Under the pieces are notes generated by a model that ran no database searches, was not told the origin of the DNA, and was given only the letters and a program-made list of their open reading frames with translations. A stretch of DNA of 35,758 nucleotides, from assembly GCA_900766185.1 (NCBI GenBank), contig CAAFUL010000077.1:1-35758 (forward strand), in the 5' to 3' direction. Of the stretch, positions 32,232 to 35,758 are shown in pieces (position 1 is the first letter of the stretch; the number at the start of each line of letters is the position of its first letter). Position numbers and translations under genes: made by a program. The DNA comes from an uncultured Johnsonella sp. Lineage in GTDB: Bacteria; Bacillota; Clostridia; Lachnospirales; Lachnospiraceae.

Positions 32232-32273
32232 ATAATAAGGTATATCTAACTATAAGTATGTAACTTATGTTAC
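32232..32273 (-). promoter_or_regulatory. HcpR-type operator and class II promoter of the three-gene operon
   Basis: GTAAC-TTAT-GTTAC (32260-32273) lies inside a longer palindrome, AAGTATGTAAC...GTTACATACTT. Its centre (32266.5) is 29.5 bases from the first base of a minus-strand TATTAT -10 (32237-32232), the same geometry as before hcp, placing the site at -41.5. Predicted start near 32225, leader about 170 bases. The rest of 32056-32377 holds a terminator on the far side and, at 32192-32202, a GTTAC-T-GTAAC inverted arrangement of unknown meaning. Confidence 0.75.
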
Positions 32274-32321
32274 ATACTTGAAATTCCGAATTTATTTTAT
32301 CAAAATTCCTATAGCCATTTA

Positions 32322-32362
32322 CAAAACAAAATCGGCTTTGACATAAAAAAGCCAAAACCGAT
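32322..32362 (-). terminator. Terminator of the 32378-33413 gene pair
   Basis: On the minus strand ATCGGTTTTG (32362-32353) pairs with CAAAGCCGAT (32340-32331, one G-U), followed by TTTTGTTTT. It separates this pair from the operator at 32260-32273, so the three-gene operon is transcribed on its own. Confidence 0.8.
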
Positions 32363-32377
32363 AATAAGTACTTATGT

Positions 32378-32797
32378 TTAATATAAACTGCTTTTTATTC
32401 CACCCAAATCAACATCTACATTCTTATAAGTATCTTCTATGTAAATAAGTAAATCTATAATCAAAGCTTCTGCAAGCTCTATATTAGCATGCTCTCTTAC
32501 AGGAAGTTCCTTTTCCACATACTCTTCACCTTCTTTTACGGATACATGAAGTGTATATTGTATAAGCTTTGTATTATCGGGCATTTCCCTAAGTTGCTTG
32601 CTGTAATGTATTTTATTGGCAAGTTTTAAGTCAATAGCATGTATACCGTCATCCGCCTCACTTATCAGTACATTATTTTTAACAGCAAGCTTAAGTTCCT
32701 TACTTGAATAAGATGAACTGCTTAATATACTGTTTATATCGTCCTTAAATTCAGGTACTCTACTTTCTAAAAGTTTCTGACAAGCACTGTTTATCAT
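32378..32797 (-). CDS. Hypothetical protein, 139 residues
   Basis: I do not recognise this protein. It is small, soluble and acidic, with no signal peptide or membrane segment; one cysteine (C5). Predicted mixed alpha/beta: helical N-terminus (KLLESRVPEFKDDINSIL), a beta part (TKLIQYTLHVSVKEGEEYV), then a helix (NIELAEALIIDLLIYIEDTY). AGGAG before the ATG supports the start. It follows the GxIHxW-repeat gene after 4 bases and ends at a terminator, so the two are one transcript and probably act together. Confidence 0.75.
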   Translation of the reverse strand: MINSACQKLLESRVPEFKDDINSILSSSSYSSKELKLAVKNNVLISEADDGIHAIDLKLANKIHYSKQLREMPDNTKLIQYTLHVSVKEGEEYVEKELPVREHANIELAEALIIDLLIYIEDTYKNVDVDLGGIKSSLY

Positions 32798-32801
32798 ATA
32801 T

Positions 32802-33413
32802 TTACTCCTCTAAACAAACAAGTTCATACTTATGGCTATACAAAACTCTAAATTCAATACCGCTTTTACTAAGTAAACCTTTTATTAAGGCAAATCTTAC
32901 TTTGTAATAGGCTTCATGCTCACATTCAAACACATCAAGATACTGTGCATGCACATCTTCATACTGTTCAAATACTATTCTTTTTGCATTTTCGCTTACC
33001 AAATCTATAACTCTGTCACAAGGCATTCCGTTAATAAGTTTGTCATCAAGATAATTATAGGCAAATCTTACAGAAACACCCGGCTCACAAGCCTGCTTTG
33101 CACCGAACTCATATGCCACCTTTTCTATCTCATCTATATGTGAGGCATCTTCCTTTAATATAGAACTTAATACATAAGCCAACCTAAGTTCAACCAAACC
33201 GACTCTTTCCAAAAGCCACTCATGTATACTTCCGTTTACAATCTCCTCAAGATTGCCTTCTTCCAAAGTAGCAAGACTTGTATCAAGGGCTTTGATTTCT
33301 TCTGTAGCATAGCCCTTCTCAAGAGCCATATCGGCAATAGCCCTTGTAAGACTGTCCTGAAACTTAACCTTATCGTATAACCATGTATGTATAGGTCCCA
33401 AAAATAAACTCAT
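32802..33413 (-). CDS. Hypothetical protein with two GxIHxWL motifs
   Basis: Unrecognised 203-residue soluble protein. I start at the ATG at 33413, preceded by AAGGAG; the frame is open to 33575 but that part lacks a ribosome site and is Cys-rich. The striking feature is a duplicated motif: GPIHTWLYDKV (6-16) and GSIHEWLLERV (61-71), each with a histidine and tryptophan, suggesting an internal repeat with H9 and H64 as possible metal or haem ligands. C109, C132, C164 and H166 are further candidates. It heads a two-gene operon next to the HcpR-linked three-gene operon, but has no GTAACnnnnGTTAC site of its own. Confidence 0.75.
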   Translation of the reverse strand: MSLFLGPIHTWLYDKVKFQDSLTRAIADMALEKGYATEEIKALDTSLATLEEGNLEEIVNGSIHEWLLERVGLVELRLAYVLSSILKEDASHIDEIEKVAYEFGAKQACEPGVSVRFAYNYLDDKLINGMPCDRVIDLVSENAKRIVFEQYEDVHAQYLDVFECEHEAYYKVRFALIKGLLSKSGIEFRVLYSHKYELVCLEE

Positions 33414-33622
33414 ATAAACTCCTTTTTGACATAAAGTATAAAACAAAAACGGATAAATCATAAAACAGCCTAAAATGCACACTGCCATGCAATATCTTAC
33501 ATGGCACGACAGCTCTTTTACACCATTCTCATGTAGGGTATCATTGAGGGGGTATATAGAATACAAGTTCTGCATCCACCCAAATTCCGACAGCTAATCC
33601 ACTTGCTTAGGGCAAGGAAACA
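33414..33622 (-). other. Leader region with a hairpin
   Basis: The gap before the GxIHxW gene holds a 7-bp hairpin TGCCATG (33483-33489) with CATGGCA (33500-33506). AGCTGTCG occurs twice on the minus strand within the region. No known riboswitch class is recognised and no clear promoter is seen. A 54-codon in-frame extension exists but is judged non-coding. Confidence 0.35.
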
Positions 33623-34039
33623 TCAATGATACACTACACCGCTTAACAACTTATCCAAAACATTCAATAACACCTTACTGTCCTTATCACTTATACCCAC
33701 ATCCGCCTTGACCTTCCTATACACCTCATCCAAGCCTTCCTCAAGTTCTTTGCCGCTTTCAGTGATAGAAACACAAAGATTCCTCTCATCCTTATTACAA
33801 CGAACTCTTCTTACATAACCTTTGGACTCAAGTTTTTTAAGTACAGGAGTTAAAGTTCCGGAATCAAGATAAAGTTTTTCACCCAGTTCCTTTACATATA
33901 AAGTACCTTCAGACAGTAACACATTTATACAAATATATTGAGTATAAGTCAAGTCATATTTATCCAAATATTTTTTATATACTTTTATAAGTTCTTTGGA
34001 GCAAAGATAAAGGGGCAGGCATATACATCTGTCCTTCAT
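33623..34039 (-). CDS. MarR-family regulator, OhrR-like
   Basis: Winged-helix repressor of 138 residues. It resembles the OhrR branch: the N-terminal LPLYLCSKELIKVYKKYLDK is followed by LTYTQYICINVL, and cysteines lie at 5, 7 and 13, near where OhrR carries its peroxide-sensing cysteine. Wing region KLESKGYVRRVRCNKDERN is typical MarR. It starts 2 bases after the thioredoxin stop, so a redox-sensing regulator is made from the same message as thioredoxin. A perfect palindrome in the promoter spacer (34419-34435) is the likely autoregulatory operator. Which oxidant it senses is unknown. Confidence 0.85.
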   Translation of the reverse strand: MKDRCICLPLYLCSKELIKVYKKYLDKYDLTYTQYICINVLLSEGTLYVKELGEKLYLDSGTLTPVLKKLESKGYVRRVRCNKDERNLCVSITESGKELEEGLDEVYRKVKADVGISDKDSKVLLNVLDKLLSGVVYH

Positions 34040-34041
34040 AA

Positions 34042-34359
34042 CTATAAGTAAGCACCTACCGCTGCGAGTACATCTTCCTTAGAGCTTGCTCCTACCTGTC
34101 TTTTTACCATTTCTCCCTTATTAAAATACAAAACTGTAGGTACTGACATAATTCTGTACTTCTTTGCTATCTCAGGTGCATCATCTACATTAACCTTAGC
34201 CACCTTAAATCCCTTAGCCTCTGCTGCAATCTCCTCTATGGTTGGAAGAAATGCCTGACAAGGTCCACACCATACTGCCCAAAAATCAACTATTACAGGA
34301 ACATCACTGTTAAGAACTTCCTGCTCAAAATTATCGTTATTTATTACTAATGCTGACAT
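34042..34359 (-). CDS. trxA: Thioredoxin
   Basis: General dithiol-disulfide reductant, 105 residues, with canonical active site WCGPC (C31, C34) in VDFWAVWCGPCQAFLP and the cis-Pro segment MSVPTVLYFNKG. It contrasts with the GCEPC thioredoxin of the grd operon, so the genome has at least two paralogs with different jobs. GGAGG lies before the ATG. First gene of a two-gene operon with the OhrR-like regulator, suggesting induction by oxidative stress. Confidence 0.94.
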   Translation of the reverse strand: MSALVINNDNFEQEVLNSDVPVIVDFWAVWCGPCQAFLPTIEEIAAEAKGFKVAKVNVDDAPEIAKKYRIMSVPTVLYFNKGEMVKRQVGASSKEDVLAAVGAYL

Positions 34360-34413
34360 AAAATACCTCCTAAGTATAATTGCGTAATATTTAATTGTGT
34401 TAAATCTTTTATT

Positions 34414-34442
34414 AGTATATAGGAATCTTTCCTATTTGTCAA
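34414..34442 (-). promoter_or_regulatory. Sigma-A promoter with embedded operator for trxA-marR
   Basis: Minus strand -35 TTGACA (34442-34437), a 17-base spacer, -10 TATACT (34419-34414): near consensus. The spacer contains the perfect palindrome ATAGGAA-TCT-TTCCTAT (34419-34435), ideally placed for repression, probably by the MarR protein of the operon. The -35 lies within the last codons of aroE. Confidence 0.75.
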
Positions 34443-35307
34443 GCGTTAATAATTGTCTTAATTTTAATACAATTTCTTCTCCCACTTCAATGCCGTTCCA
34501 CAACTCAAATGCTTTGATACCCTGATATATAAGCATATCGAGTCCATTTATCACCTTTTTATTATCATCTATAAAATACTGCATAAACTTAGTTTTGGCA
34601 GGATTATATACTAAATCCATCCCTGCTTCGCACTTATCATAAAAATCCCTACATTCAATAATTGCCTTATCTACATTAGGATGCATACCTACAGGACTTG
34701 CCTGAAAAGCTATATAATCGTTTTTTGGCAAATATTCACTAATTGAACTTTTAGCATCAAGTTCTGAAAGCTTTATAAAATTAAGCTTAATATCAGGAAA
34801 ACTTGCTTTAATTGACTCGGACAGCACCTTAGCCTTATTAATATCTCTGCTTATAAGGCTTACACTTTCCACACCTTCTTTCGCACACACATAAAGCACA
34901 GCCTTTGCAGCACCGCCGGCTCCAAGTAAGACTATATCTTTTTTATTTATATCAATATCCGCCTTTTCCAAAGCTGTTTTAATACCGTATACATCCGTAT
35001 TATAGCCTTTATAGCCTCCATTTATTCTTAGCAGTGTATTGACCGCCCCTATTATCTTGGCTTCATCTGACAGCTCCAAAAGATGACTCATAACTTCCTG
35101 TTTAAAAGGTATCGTGATATTAAGTCCCGATATTCCCAAAGCATAAGCTCCCTTTATAGCTTCCTCAAGGCTTTCTTCTATGTGAAAAGCGCTATAGACA
35201 AAATCTATACCAATTTCCTTTGCTATAGTCATCTGCATAAGCGGTGAAAGGCTGTGAGATATCGGTTTTCCTATAATTCCCGCAAGTTTTGCTTTTGCTG
35301 TATACAT
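34432..35307 (-). CDS. aroE: Shikimate dehydrogenase
   Basis: NADPH-dependent reduction of 3-dehydroshikimate to shikimate in aromatic amino acid synthesis. 291 residues. Substrate-binding SHSLSP (17-22), catalytic K69 in NITIPFKQ, D105 in GYNTDVYG, the nucleotide-binding GAGGAAKAV (129-137) and the C-terminal NGLDMLIYQGIKAFELW are all present. GGAG before the ATG fixes the start. A quinate/shikimate dehydrogenase of related type is less likely. The downstream trxA promoter overlaps its 3' end. In the upstream flank 35308-35523 I see no gene and no clear promoter. Confidence 0.95.
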   Translation of the reverse strand: MYTAKAKLAGIIGKPISHSLSPLMQMTIAKEIGIDFVYSAFHIEESLEEAIKGAYALGISGLNITIPFKQEVMSHLLELSDEAKIIGAVNTLLRINGGYKGYNTDVYGIKTALEKADIDINKKDIVLLGAGGAAKAVLYVCAKEGVESVSLISRDINKAKVLSESIKASFPDIKLNFIKLSELDAKSSISEYLPKNDYIAFQASPVGMHPNVDKAIIECRDFYDKCEAGMDLVYNPAKTKFMQYFIDDNKKVINGLDMLIYQGIKAFELWNGIEVGEEIVLKLRQLLTLDK

Positions 35308-35523
35308 ACTTACTCCTGTCTTGGCTTAGCTTAAGTTTAAGCCTTATTGCCATATTTTTTTACTTTAGTTTTGTGACTTTTAATAATTGCTCCGTATTAT
35401 TTTATAATATAACATAATTTGATAAATTACATATATATTTACTCAAACTTCCCACACTCAAAATTTGGTCAGTATATTCTGATTTATCGGGGAGTTGGCA
35501 ACATAAATAATTAAATAGCGTAA

Positions 35524-35726
35524 TTAACAGAAACACTCCCTATTTCAATCATACCCGCAGTACTGTTAATAAAGTTTCGACAAACTTACTACAGACTGCG
35601 GAACTCGTGAGCTCGCCTACTCCGTGGCGAGCTGCACTCGAACAGTCCTCGTCTGTAAAGTTTGTAACTCACTTTATTAACAGTACTAACCGCTAAAAAG
35701 ATTGAAATGGGGAGTGTTTCTGTAAT
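35524..35726. mobile_element. Foldback / MITE-like element, about 200 bp
   Basis: The whole segment folds on itself. Outer arms: ACAGAAACACTCCC (35527-35540) plus TATTTCAATC, complementary to 35700-35723 with one G-U. Middle arms: AGTACTGTTAATAAAGT (35559-35575) complementary to 35671-35687. Imperfect pairing continues (ACAAACTT...ACAGAC with GTCTGT...AAGTTTGT). Apex: AGCTCGCC (35610-35617) with GGCGAGCT (35626-35633). It codes for nothing. Long terminal inverted repeats without a gene suggest a non-autonomous transposon; I cannot see a definite target duplication. Confidence 0.65.
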
Positions 35727-35758
35727 CACCAACCCGCAAGAAATAGCTGTATAAAGGG

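Noticed and set aside
33414..33575. 54-residue N-terminal extension of the GxIHxW protein, Cys-rich and partly hydrophobic
   Set aside because: The internal ATG at 33413 has a proper AAGGAG site at normal spacing, whereas the upstream ATG has none; the stretch also contains a hairpin and looks like leader DNA.
24260..35670. TGTAAAGTTTGTAACT shared by the grdX leader (minus strand) and the right-edge foldback
   Set aside because: Only 16 bases in AT-rich DNA; expected by chance at an appreciable rate in a window of this size, and flanks do not match.
1..35758. CRISPR arrays, tRNA or rRNA genes
   Set aside because: No regularly spaced direct repeats and no tRNA or rRNA signature sequences were found by reading the window.

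Overview
The window looks like chromosome of an AT-rich, low-GC anaerobic member of the Firmicutes, class Clostridia, most likely Lachnospiraceae. This rests on gene content (clostridial glycine reductase operon with two selenocysteine proteins, class I hybrid cluster protein, type III glutamine synthetase, DUF4349 lipoprotein), strong AGGAGG-type ribosome binding sites and VanR/VanS-like signalling. I do not name a genus. Apart from a transposon tail and pepT at the left edge, every gene lies on the minus strand and is read from right to left.

Layout by coordinate. 1-411: right end of an IS200/IS605-type element (end of tnpB overlapping its omega-RNA) and a degenerate palindromic repeat. 412-2903: pepT convergent with a DUF4349 lipoprotein gene, sharing a terminator. 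2904-3666: a long gap with a promoter, decayed sequence and an 18-bp inverted repeat. 3667-8350: hcp, a Crp/Fnr regulator of HcpR type, and glnN. 8459-9322: class II aldolase. 9540-17041: response regulator, histidine kinase, large exported membrane protein, ABC ATPase, ABC permease, then threonine synthase. 17360-24505: complete glycine reductase operon grdX-trxA-grdE-grdA-grdB-grdC-grdD behind a sigma-A promoter, a single glycine aptamer and an intrinsic terminator; grdA and grdB each read through an in-frame UGA. 24551-28871: sbcD-sbcC. 29120-32273: a three-gene operon (cytoplasmic binding-protein-like protein, SIMIBI GTPase, ABC-type ATPase) with its own promoter and operator. 32378-33413: two unassigned genes. 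33623-35307: aroE, then thioredoxin and an OhrR-like MarR regulator. 35524-35726: a foldback (MITE-like) element.

The most interesting observation is a regulatory link. The palindrome GTAAC-N4-GTTAC occurs before hcp (5531-5544) and before the three-gene operon (32260-32273). In both places a TATNAT -10 hexamer begins 29.5 bases from the operator centre, the class II activator arrangement of Crp/Fnr proteins. The local Crp/Fnr protein, encoded just before hcp, is the obvious candidate regulator. This would place an uncharacterised system without a permease, carrying DUF1858/ScdA_N-like domains and CxxC motifs, under the same nitrosative-stress control as hcp. I infer a cytoplasmic metal-handling or metallocluster assembly/repair role; the sequence does not prove it.

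Gene calls rest on motifs and family recognition by eye. No database search, folding program or promoter predictor was run.
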